Assembly (NCBI GenBank): GCA_902651635.1
Contig: CACRSC010000058.1
Location: forward strand, 149,754-190,069
DNA: 40,316 bases
Direction: 5' to 3'
Source of the DNA: Mastigamoeba balamuthi
Lineage: Eukaryota; Evosea; Mastigamoebida; Mastigamoebidae
A program made the translations under genes and the position numbers. Numbering within the stretch: position 1 is the stretch's first letter; each line of letters begins with the position of its first letter. The notes below the pieces were generated by a model. It searched no databases, was not told the origin of the DNA, and saw only the letters and a list, made by a program, of their open reading frames with translations. Shown here in pieces: positions 10,385 through 19,576 of this stretch.

Positions 10385-11511
10385 CTATTGGACGGCACAC
10401 GAGCGGCCACTGACGAGTAGCTCTCTCCTGCCGGCGGACCCCGGCGACGGCGGCGGCGTCCGCGTCGCCTGCGCATCTCCTCGCCCCGCGGCGCCCTCCC
10501 TCGACATCCCCAGCGCCGCTGCGTACCGGAAGAGCACCGACACGTTCTCCCCCGTGGCGCTCGACGTCTGCCCCGTTGCCCGCGTGAGGCCAGGGAGGGG
10601 GCCGTGGGGAGGGGCACCTCGATGTAGTGGTTGGCGCCCATCTCGGCGGCCAGCGCGCGGCCCTCCTGCTCCGACACGGCCCGCGGCAGGTCCGACTTGC
10701 ACCCGCAGAGGATCACCTGCGCAAGGGGGGATGAGGCCGTGGGGGGCCCCCGAGGCCGCGGGCGGGCTGCCTGCGCACGGGGATGGCGGCGGGCGAGTGC
10801 CTGCGCAGGTCGTCGACCGTGGGCCTGCACCACTGCAGCGACGGGCGCGCGCCCAGGTCAAACGCCACCACCGCGACCGCCGCGATGCCCCAGTACATGC
10901 CCAGCAGCGCCTTGTACCGCTCCTGCCCCGCCGTGTCTGCGCGCGCGGCGTTGTATTTAATTGCGCGGCCACACAGTATCGCGCACAGGGGGGGCAACGG
11001 GGGATCAGACAGCGCGCCGAGAGCGCAGCGCGGGGGGGACGCGGGGGGGCCGAGGGGGGTGCGCGCGCGGACCCCAGATCTCGAGGCGCAGCGGCGCGCG
11101 CGGGACGCGGACGTCCTTGACGGTCAGCGTGGCGCCGACGGTGGCCTCGGAGACCCCCGCGGGCCGCTCGCCCCGCGCCAGCCGCGCCACCAGCGCCGTC
11201 TTGCCCGCCTCGTGCTCCCCAATCACCACCACCTTCGGGGATTCATTTTCAGATCTGAATTCGAATTCGAATTCAAGATTCGAATCTGGAAAATGCGATA
11301 CGGGACTCGCCTTGACGGGCGGGAGAGGGGCAGTCGCGGGGCAGGAGGGGGTGGCGCGGAGGGAGCCGCAGACGGCGGCCAGCCTGCGGCTCTGCTCGTG
11401 GCCGGCGGCTGCGCGCCACGCGCGGCTGACAGCGCAGGCGCGCGCGAGGTCCGCGTCCGAGAGCAGCTCCAGCACGCGCTCGCAGACACACGCGGGCACC
11501 TCGCAGAGCAT
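10385..11511 (-). CDS. F-box domain fused to a Rab-like small GTPase with CaaX terminus
   Basis: Exons: 11311-11511, 11073-11232, 10779-10936, 10618-10716, 10385-10567, giving 266 residues. Residues 4-45 read as an F-box (EVPACVCERVLELLSDADL...CAVSRAWRAAA), the Skp1-binding module of SCF ubiquitin ligases. From residue 68 comes a Ras-superfamily G domain, closest to Rab: VVVIGEHEAGKT (P-loop, residues 68-79), ATVGATL (switch I region), IWDTAGQERYK (G3, around 121-126), CKSD (179-182, G4, where NKxD is usual) and TSSATGENV (G5, about 207). The protein ends CAVQ, a CaaX-like prenylation signal, unlike the double-Cys ends of most Rabs. The first intron (11233-11310) needs a GC donor in AAG|GCGAGT. 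If it is not removed, the frame still stays open, so the fusion does not depend on it. There is no Met in the Rab frame before the F-box, which argues against a separate Rab gene. Confidence 0.82.
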
Positions 11512-12212
11512 CGCGCTGCGCTCGCCCGCTCGCCCTGCTCTGCTGGGGTGGCCGAGGGCGCCGGCGGATCCGCTGTGGCAAACAAAAAAACGGGGGCAAT
11601 AATCGTACCCCCGAATATCCGAACAAAAAAAGAAAATCTGGTTGGTCGGATGGCAGCTTCCACAAGATCTGGAAAAGCTGGTCACCACAAATTGTCAACA
11701 AACCCCGGACTTGGCAGGTCTGAGACCAAACGGCGTTCTTTATGTGAGCGAGCGATGTTTCGTTCCCCGTCCGTGCTGAACCTATTGCGGAATGAAACAA
11801 CAAACGCGATTGGATGGACAGCACTCAACCATTTCCAGCACCGCAATACGAATGACAGCTGCCTCGGTGTTACCCTTGCTCGCCCTATGCTCAGTTCGAA
11901 CCCTACTCTCGTAAACCCACGCTCATCAGCCGAAATTGAATAAACCTCACCAGGCCCACGGTGGGAGGCGAGACAGGAGCAGGAACCAGCATGATCATGG
12001 GTGTCGCAACAGCCGTCGGGGAGACAGCAGGGCAGGCGCAGCAACGTTGAGCCGCGTCCGTCCGTGCCAGCCAAGTGAATCTGCGAGATTTCATTCGATG
12101 ATGTCACGAATGACGGAATCTCCAGACAAATCTGCACAAGAAGCCTTGTGTGTCGGGGCATCGCACCACGCGCGAGCAGCAGCAGCAGCAGCACACGAGA
12201 GCAGCAGCAGGC
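11512..12212. promoter_or_regulatory. Divergent intergenic region between F-box-Rab and SAS10
   Basis: About 700 bp between two divergent start codons, less GC-rich than the flanking exons. No coding family is recognised. It ends with interrupted CAG/AGC triplet runs (12174-12194 and 12201-12210) just before the SAS10 ATG. A further upstream exon of the F-box gene cannot be excluded, because its frame stays open to 11688 and has an AG acceptor-like site near 11571. Confidence 0.45.
12174..12210 (+). repeat. Interrupted CAG/AGC triplet runs in the SAS10 5' leader
   Basis: Two short runs of CAG units separated by ACACGAGA, the second ending two bases before the SAS10 start codon at 12213. In the upstream-extended frame these would encode a Gln run, but the conserved N-terminus starts at MVRRGKR, so this is taken as leader. 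Confidence 0.75.
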
Positions 12213-14756
12213 ATGGTACGCAGAGGCAAGCGCGTGGCAGCCGCCGACGAGGACGCGGCGCTGAGCGGCGACGAGATCGACGCCTTCCACTCGGCCCGCG
12301 ACGTCGTCGCCCTCGACGCCGCCGCCCTCGCCGACTCTGACGACGACGACGACGAGGCCGTCATGGCCCTCGACGCCGACGCCGCCGGCGAATCCGACGA
12401 AGAAGCGTCCGACGACGACGCAGACGCGGCGGGAGACGCTGGAGACTCGCAAGACTCGGAGGCAGACGCGGAGGAGCCGGCGGGCGGGTGGGGCAGGAAG
12501 AAGGCGGCGTACTACGACCGGCACCGCAAGGGGGCCGACGAGGAGCAGACAGAGGACGCCGCGCAGCTCGAGGAGGACGAGGCCCGCCGCCTGCAGCGCC
12601 TGCGCGCGGCCGCCATGAGCGCCGAGGACTTTGGTGACGTGGCGCAGGCAAAGGCCCGTTTGCCTGCGCCGGCCGGGAAACGCGCGAAGGAGGCGGCGGC
12701 CGCGGCAGAGCGGGCGCCGCGCGACCTGCGGGCGATGGCGCCGGAGCAGAGGGTCAAGGCGGTGGCGGCCGAGGCGCCGGAGCTGGTGGGGCTGCTGGCC
12801 GAGTTCAAGGCCAAGGTGGCGACGGTCCGCGACCAGCTGGCGCCCCTCATCCGCCGCGTCCGCGACGGCGAGCTGCCCACGGGCCAGGGCGTCTCCTTCC
12901 TCGAGCTCAAGTACCGTGCGTCCGCCCTCTGCCCCCGCGCGGGGCCGCGTGCCTCCCTCCCCCAGGGATTTGGCGGCGGGGGCGCAAGAGCAATTGATTT
13001 GGGCGTCTGTTGTGTTGCGTGGCTGTTTACACTTTACTTTTTTCCCGCTTTGTTTATGGCGTTTTTCTCGGGCGCTGCGATCAATTGCTGGCCTGCTGGC
13101 CTCTGGCGGGGGCTACGCGGGCCGTGCCAGCCTGCTGGCGAGTGCGCGGATGGGAGACAACTGACTGCCAGCGTGCGCTGCTCTCTGCTCACACGCCTGG
13201 TGCCAACTGGGCAACTGGGGGGGCGCCAGAGCAATTGAATTGGGCCTCTGTTAGCACTGTTGTATTGCGTGCCTGTTTGCGCTTTACCTTTCGCTTTGTT
13301 TTCTCGCGTTTTTTCTCTTGCGCTGGGATCAATTGCTGGCCTTGTGGCCTCTCCCGCCTGGCAGAGGGCTGCGGTGCTGCAGAGAGTGGCGTGTGAGGAT
13401 GGGAGACAACTGAATGCGCGGTCTGTGCGCCTGTCGCTCTGCTCACTGGCCTCTTCTTCTGCAGAGCTGCTGGTGCAGTACTGCACCAACATCGCGTTCT
13501 ACCTGGCGCTCAAGGCCAAGGGCGAGGAGGTCAAGGACCACCCCGTCATCGCCGAGCTCGTGCGCATCCGCACGCTGCTCGAGAAGCTGCGCCCGCTCGA
13601 GCGCAAGCTCAAGTACCAGATCGACAAGCTGCTCAAGACGGCGGCCACGGGCACCTCGGACGCCTCCAACCCGCTGCGCTTCAAGCCGCGCCTGGCCGAC
13701 ATGGCCTCGGGCTCGGACTCGGAGGCCTCCGCGGGCAGCGACGCGGGCGCCAGCGACGACGGCGAGGGCGGCGCGCAGGGCAAGTACGTGGCGCCCAAGC
13801 TGCGCGAGGTCGCCTACGACGAGGAGGACGCCGACGCCGGCGAGCGCGGCGCCGCGGGGTCTGTGCGCGCGCGGGCCAAGGAGGCGGCCAACCGGCGCAA
13901 GGCGGCGCACCAGTCGGTGATGCAGTACGTGCGGAGCGAGTTTGGCGAGGAGCCCGAGGAGCAGGACGTCGCGGGCAGCGCGCTGGTGGCCGAGAGCCAG
14001 GCGTCCAAGAACAAGCGGCGCTTCGAGGAGAGCGCGATGGTGCGGCTCAACGAGACGCGCGAGGAGCGCCTCAAGCGCGCGCGGCCCGCGCTGGTCGACG
14101 AGCTGCGCGAGCTCAGCACCATCGCCGACATCGCGGACCTCGAGGAGGAGCAGGCGCGCGACGACGGCGCAGAGGCCGCGACCGAGATCGACGCCGAGCG
14201 GCGCGCGCAGCTCGGCAGGGCCGTCGGAGCAGCCGCGGGCTCGCAGGGCCAGCGCGCGGCGCGCGGCGGAGACGTCGACCTGCCGTACCGCGAGCGCCAG
14301 CAGCCGCGGCAGCGCGGGGCGGCCGCCGAGGACTCGGGCGACGAGGACATCGACAGCGACGCCGCAGACTCGGACGGCGGCGAGGGCGCGAGGGCCGCGC
14401 GGGCGGGCGAGGACGACGACGACCTGTACCGCGAGGTGGCCGAGCAGGCGCGCGAGCGCAAGAGGGCGCGGACCGAGGGCTACGAGCGGAGCAAGCAGGA
14501 GCGCATCGCGTCGGTGCGCAAGCACTTTGAGGAGCGCGAGAACGTCAAGGAGGGCAGGAAGCGCGCCATCAACAAGAAGATCGCGTCGAACCGCGGGCTC
14601 GTCAGGCCGCGCAAGGGCACGACGCCGCACGAGCGCATGCGCAACAAGTTCCACAAGAAGGAGCGCAACGTGCAGAAGATGCGCGACAAGAGCGAGGCGT
14701 ACAGCGGCGAGGCCTCGATCAAGCCGCGCATGGTCCACGCCACCAAGTTCAAGTGA
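12213..14756 (+). CDS. UTP3: SAS10/UTP3-family small-subunit processome protein
   Basis: Nucleolar component of the small-subunit processome (U3 snoRNP), needed for 18S rRNA maturation. Exons 12213-12915 and 13465-14756 give 664 residues. The N-terminal ~120 residues are acidic (Asp/Glu runs) and contain GWGRKKAAYYD, the conserved Trp-Gly-Lys motif of the family. The Sas10/Utp3/C1D domain spans roughly residues 185-290 (ELVGLLAEFKAKVATVRDQL, then KYQLLVQYCTNIAFYLALKA across the splice, then IRTLLEKLRPLERKLKYQID). The C-terminal Sas10 domain is clear: RAINKKIASNRGLVRPRKG, RMRNKFHKKERN and YSGEASIKPR. Start chosen at MVRRGKR because human and yeast proteins begin with a short basic stretch. The single intron is 549 nt and internally duplicated. 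Confidence 0.95.
12972..13464 (+). repeat. Tandem duplication of ~235 bp inside the SAS10 intron
   Basis: Unit A (about 12972-13212) and unit B (about 13213-13464) share the order GGGGCGC-AGAGCAATTGA, TTGCGTG-CTGTTT-C-CTTTAC, CTTTGTTT, CGCTG-GATCAATTGCTGGCC and GGATGGGAGACAACTGA. They are diverged (roughly 75-80% by eye). Each unit carries an inverted pair AGCAATTGA/TCAATTGCT. The duplication explains why this intron is several times longer than its neighbours. Confidence 0.8.
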
Positions 14757-15210
14757 GGCAGCCACGGCCGGCGCCTCGCTGCGCACCACACATACCACAC
14801 CCCCCTCAGCTTCAATAGAGACCCTTCTTACGTGCCAATAGCGCTCGCTGTTCTACTCGGCGGGCGGCTTGCAACTTGTTACCTGGCGTGGAGGTCGATG
14901 CCGTGTTCCTGCTCGGGCAATTGCGAGCAGGGCCACTGACAAGGCGATGATGTGTGCACCGCGAGGGGTGATTCGCACCATCCCGCCATCTCGGGTGTTC
15001 ACACATTCACTGGCCCACAGGTAAGCGCTTCAGGGGGTGACCCTCGTCATACCTGCATCGCTTTCTTCTTTTCCACAGCAATCGGAGATCACATCTCTCA
15101 CGCTGACGACAGCGCTTTTCAGGCAGTACAGTCACGCAGTGCACCCACCATACACCACCGAGTATCACAACCGCTTTTTTTCATTATCGGAGGAGCGCAC
15201 AAACACACAC
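14757..15210. other. Intergenic region upstream of papain-DM9 gene A
   Basis: About 450 bp separating SAS10 from gene A. It lies downstream of the SAS10 stop and upstream of the signal-peptide exon of gene A. No conserved gene is visible; an open frame continues upstream of the chosen Met at 15211 but shows no family resemblance. Confidence 0.45.
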
Positions 15211-16897
15211 ATGAGCCAAACGACCTCCCTGCTGGTGCTCTTGGTTGTTGTCAATGCTCAGGGTGTGTTCTCCTACTACACCAGGGGGCTTGCTGCACGA
15301 TTCACGCACCGTGTTCTTCCAGGGCTCGTTCCCACGCAGCAGGACCACTCGAGGTTCAGCGAGTGGGCCCGCACGCACGGCAAGGTCTACACGGCCGACG
15401 AGCACAGCCGAAGGCTCGGCGTCTTCCTCGGCAACGAGCAGATCGTCGCGCAGCTCAACCAGAGGCACCAGGGCAGCGCCACGTTCGCCATGAACCACTT
15501 CGGCGACCTCACTGCACGCGAGTTCCTGTCCCTCATGACCGGCAGCCGCGTCCCCACCGACGTCGCCGCTCCCAGCGTCCCCAACGAGACGGTCCGCGAG
15601 GCCCGCCGCGTGTCAGGGCGCAGAGTCGTCGCAGCGCCCGACTGGGTGGACTGGAGGGTCGAGGGGGCAGTGAACGAGGTGCGCCAGCAGGGCGGCTGCG
15701 GGTCGTGCTACGCCTTCGCGACGACGGCGGCCATCGAGGGCTCGTGCAAGATCCAGACGGGGACGCTGTGGGAGCTCAGCGAGCAGAACGTCGTCGACTG
15801 CTCAGGCTGCGGCGGGTGCCGCGGCGGTTGGGGCTCAACGTGCGCTCCTTTCAAAGGCAACAGATCACAGAAAAGCAACTGCTGATGTAACAATCGCTCG
15901 TGTTCGCTCAGCGTCTACAAGTGGGAGAGCGCAAAGGGAATGAACAGGGCTGCGGAGTACCCTTACAAGGCGCAGTCCCAGGCGTGCGCGCAGACGCAGA
16001 ACAACTACTGCAGGGTCGCGGGGTGGGTGCAGCTGCCCCACGGCGTCGAGGGCTGGAAGCTCAAGAGCGCCGTGGCCCAGCAGCCCGTCGACATCGCCCT
16101 CAACGCCAACGAGGCCTTCCAGTTCTACAAGTCGGGCATCCTGCAGGCAGACTGCCCCCAGGGCACCGGCCACGAGGTGCTGATCGTGGGCTACGGCGTC
16201 GACAACGGCGTCGCCTACTGGCTCGTCCGGAACTCGTGGGGCCCGGGCTGGGGGGAGCAGGGCTACATCCGCCTCGCGAGGTCCGACGACGCTGGCGACG
16301 GCATCTGCGGCCTCCAGAACAACGCGGTGATGCCCGTCATGTGCGTCCTGCTGAGCATCTCGTCCGCTCTCGAGCCTCATGTTGCACAATTGCGTCCTGT
16401 GCAGTGCCTCCGGGGCCACATGGGCCCTCTCAGCCACCGGGGATATTCCAGAGGGTGCTATCCAGGGCGGCTACGATCCCTTCGTCAAGGGCCCTCTCTA
16501 CGTCGCTCGCTCTGTCATTCAGAACTCCCTGTCTCCCGGCAAGGCCTTCAGAGGCGGTCCCTTCTGTGCGCCTCCCTCCGATGCAAAACCCCCAGGCCTC
16601 TACTGACGCCAACCAGACGCTGGCTACGGTGGGTCCGAGTACTCGAACAAGGCCTTCGAGGTGCTGGTGGGGCCTGCGCCGAGGTGGGTGACCGTGTACC
16701 CGGGCTACGTGCTCAACGGGGGGAGGGCGGGGGTCGACGGTGGCGGCCAGCCGCTGTGGGTGGCGAGGGTCATGTACAACGGGGTCATGGTCATCGGCAA
16801 GGCTGGCAACCACATCAGCGGAGGGGCGCCCCACATCTCGTGGGGTGGCCGCGAGGTAATCGTCACAGGGCAGCCCTACGAGGTCCTCTTCGTCTGA
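15211..16897 (+). CDS. Papain-like cysteine protease (C1A) with C-terminal DM9/DUF3421 domain, gene A
   Basis: Exons 15211-15262, 15323-15839, 15912-16340, 16405-16565, 16617-16897: 479 residues. Signal peptide MSQTTSLLVLLVVVNAQG. I29 propeptide with an ERFNIN-type pattern in EHSRRLGVFLGNEQIVAQLN and a GNFD-like MNHFGD. The peptidase has QGGCGSCYAF (nucleophile Cys146, Tyr replacing the usual Trp after it), GHEVLIVGYG (His277) and RNSWG (Asn297), so it should be active. Residues from about 333 form two DM9 repeats: PEGAIQGGYDP...LYVAR...SPGKAF, then PRWVTVYPGYVLNGG...PLWVAR...IGKAG, ending QPYEVLFV. DM9 proteins from oysters bind mannose through an Asp and a Lys; GGYD and PGK in repeat 1 fit those positions. 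Likely a secreted or lysosomal enzyme with a glycan-binding tail; same five-exon plan as genes B-E. Confidence 0.92.
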
Positions 16898-17437
16898 GAA
16901 ATCCACTGTGCTTCTCATAGCCAAAGGACCACATTTGCGTTTAGTTTCAACATGACCTGTTCTCTGCCGACGAACAACATCAGTCTGTGATGCTGCTGAA
17001 AAAGTCCACATGCCGCTTACTTGCACTCTGCCAAGTGCAAATGAACTGAGGTGTTGATGCACCGAATCACCCATACATCCATCCTTGTTGTGAAAAGAGC
17101 AGAAAGATGGCTCCAGTGGCTGTGTAACATGGTGGCGGGGGACAATTGCACTCAGTGGTCAGGCGTTGCACTTCACTGGGACGTCGCACCCCATTCTGAT
17201 CCATCAGACGTCGAGAAGAATCCCAGAAAAATCTGCGGGATGTCGTATGACCTACAACGGTTTTTCGTTGATCATTCCTGCCAGTCAGTTTTTGGTATTT
17301 AGATTGACGGGTTGGTTCAGGAGAGCTGAGAAAGAAGCACCAGTCACCGGGTCATTATTTGTATCATACAGCTAGCCACCGGGTCATTATTTGTAGCATA
17401 CAGCTAGCCACCAGCAGATCCACACCACCTCATACTT
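16898..17437. other. Intergenic region between papain-DM9 genes A and B
   Basis: About 540 bp, more AT-rich than the exons, with no recognised gene. It contains a 32-bp direct repeat (17345-17376 and 17377-17408, one mismatch) ending 29 bases before the start codon of gene B. Confidence 0.5.
17345..17408 (+). repeat. Two tandem 32-bp repeats upstream of gene B
   Basis: Two adjacent copies of a 32-bp unit beginning CACCGGGTCATTATTTGTA and ending CATACAGCTAGC differ at a single base (T or G). A further CACC begins a third, abortive copy. The pair sits in the proximal promoter or leader of gene B. Confidence 0.9.
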
Positions 17438-19107
17438 ATGCTCAAATCATCCGTTGTTCTCCTCGCCCTGTGCGTGCTGTTTGTGCAAGGTGAGCCACTA
17501 TTATTTGCCCATCATTTGTTGAGCTTGTTTCTGTGCTGACTCACTGCACAGGGCTCGTTCCCACGCCGCAGGACCACTCGAGGTTCAGCGAGTGGGCCCG
17601 CACTCACGGCAAGGTCTACACGACCAACGAGCACAGCCACAGACTCGGCATCTTCCTCGGCAACGAGCAGGTCGTCGAGCATCTCAATGAGCAACACCAG
17701 GGCCGCGCCACGTTCGCCATGAACCACTTCGGCGACCTCACTGCACACGAGTTCCTGTCCCTCATGACCGGCAGCCGCGTCCCCGCCGACATCGCCGCTC
17801 CCAGCGTCCCCAACGAGACCCTGCGCGAGGCCCGCCGTGTGTCTGAGCGCAGCGTCGTCGCAGCACCCGACTGGGTGGACTGGAGGGTCGAGGGGGCAGT
17901 GAACGAGGTGCGCAATCAGGGCGGCTGCGGATCGTGCTACGCCTTCGCGTCGACGGCGGCCATCGAGGGCTCGTGCAAGATCCAGTTCGGACAGCTCTGG
18001 CAGCTCAGCGAGCAGGACGTCGTCGACTGCTCCAAGTCTTCTGGGAACAATGGCTGCACCAACGGCTGGGGCCAGAAGTGCGACTGCCAATTGGATTCTG
18101 GCGATGAAGCTGACGTCATACCAGTGTGTACCAGTGGGCGAGCTCCCGTGGTCTCAACAAAGCTGTGGACTACCCCTACAAGGGCGTGGAGCAGCAGTGC
18201 GCGGAGGTCCCCAACAGCCTGTGCAGGGTCGCGGGGTGGGTGCGGCTGCCCCACGGCGTCGAGGGCTGGAAGCTCAAGAGCGCCGTGGCCCAGCAGCCCG
18301 TCGACATCGCCCTCAACGCCAACGAGGTCTTCCAGTTCTACAAGTCGGGCATCCTGCAGACCGGCTGCCCTCCCAACAGCACCCACGAGGTGCTGATCGT
18401 GGGCTACGGCGTCGACAACGGCGTCGCCTACTGGCTCGTCCGGAACTCGTGGGGCTTCAGCTGGGGCGAGCAGGGCTACATCCGCCTCGCGAGGTCCGAC
18501 GACGCTGGCGACGGCATCTGCGGCCTTCAGAACTACGCTGCCTTCCCGCTCGTGTGCGCCCTTCTCCACGTGCTGATGGACTAGGGCCTCACCGCTGCTC
18601 TGCAGTGCCTCGGGGGCCTATTGGGTCACCGCACAGAACGGGGCCATCCCCGAGGGCGCGATCGAGGGCGGCTACGACCCCAACGTCAATGGCCCCGTCT
18701 ACGTCGCTCGTGCACAGCTCCAGGGCTCTCTCATCCCCGGCAAGGCCTTCAACGGCGGTCCCTTCTGTGCGCTACCGCCGCTGCTGGGCTTCTCGTGCGA
18801 CCGACGACTCACAGAGCAGCTGTCAGACGCCGGCTTCGGGGGGAGCGAGTTCACCTCGGGGACGTTCGAGGTGCTGGTGGGTGTTGCGCCGAGGTGGGTG
18901 ACCGTGTACCCGGGCTACGTGCTCAACGGCGGGAGCGCCGGCACGGACGTAGGGGGCCAGCCGCTGTGGATTGCGAGGGTCATGTTCAACGGCGTCATGG
19001 TCATCGGGAAGGCTGGCAACCACCTGAGCGGAGGGGCGCCTCGCATCTCGTGGGGCGGGAAGGAGTACATAGTCCCGGGGCAGCCCTACGAGGTCCTCTT
19101 CATCTGA
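17438..19107 (+). CDS. Papain-like cysteine protease with C-terminal DM9/DUF3421 domain, gene B
   Basis: Exons 17438-17489, 17552-18077, 18125-18553, 18606-18766, 18827-19107: 482 residues, tandem neighbour and closest relative of gene A. Signal peptide MLKSSVVLLALCVLFVQG. The I29 region has EHSHRLGIFLGNEQVVEHLN and MNHFGDLTAHEF. The catalytic set is complete: QGGCGSCYAF (Cys146), THEVLIVGYG and RNSWG. The inter-lobe segment CSKSSGNNGCTNGWGQ is longer than in A. The DM9 region reads PEGAIEGGYDPN...YVARAQLQ...PGKAF and PGYVLNGGSAGTDVGGQPLW, ending QPYEVLFI. Intron 4 (18767-18826) is removed to join F-Y-A-G-F-G-G-S-E, matching gene A. Confidence 0.92.
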
Positions 19108-19576
19108 GAGGTGAGACCTCGAACGCTGGCTGGGGTCCACGCAGACACAGAGAGTAATCGACAGGATGATCACGCCGGTCACTGGACCGCGTGGACCCTA
19201 AGACGGAGTCACTGAAATTGTCTTTGATCACGGGCAAATACACTTAACATATCTAGCCGAACTGAGTTAGTCACCCAAGGCATAGATAGCTCAGATTCCT
19301 GCCGCCGAGGATCGACCTGACACGCAAGCTTGTTGCCTGATTAACCAGCCCCACAGTCGATCTCGCAGATCCACGTTTAAATGGTCATCAAGGCACCCCA
19401 CAAGGATGCACAGCCTCATGTGATGTTGTTTCGAGTACCTACAAACTGAGGGGTTGAGCTCCCGCCTCTCAGACATGCGAAAGAGGTGCGGGTAGTGTCA
19501 GTAGTCCAGCTGTCTTCTGGCTGTTCGTCATCGAGTTCACAGTTCAATCAGTGCGGACACTGCAGTGGGACGAAGG
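19108..19576. other. Convergent intergenic region between gene B and the lectin-EEP gene
   Basis: About 470 bp between the stop codons of two convergent genes, expected to hold both 3' ends. No gene, tRNA or conspicuous repeat was found. Confidence 0.45.

Noticed and set aside
8425-10833. 802-codon minus-strand frame through trpB2 and the F-box-Rab 3' half
   Set aside because: Out-of-frame reading of two recognised genes; the only recognisable pieces in it belong to the Rab exon on its true frame.
13443-14798. 451-codon minus-strand frame opposite SAS10
   Set aside because: Composition shadow; the sense strand carries both conserved SAS10 domains.
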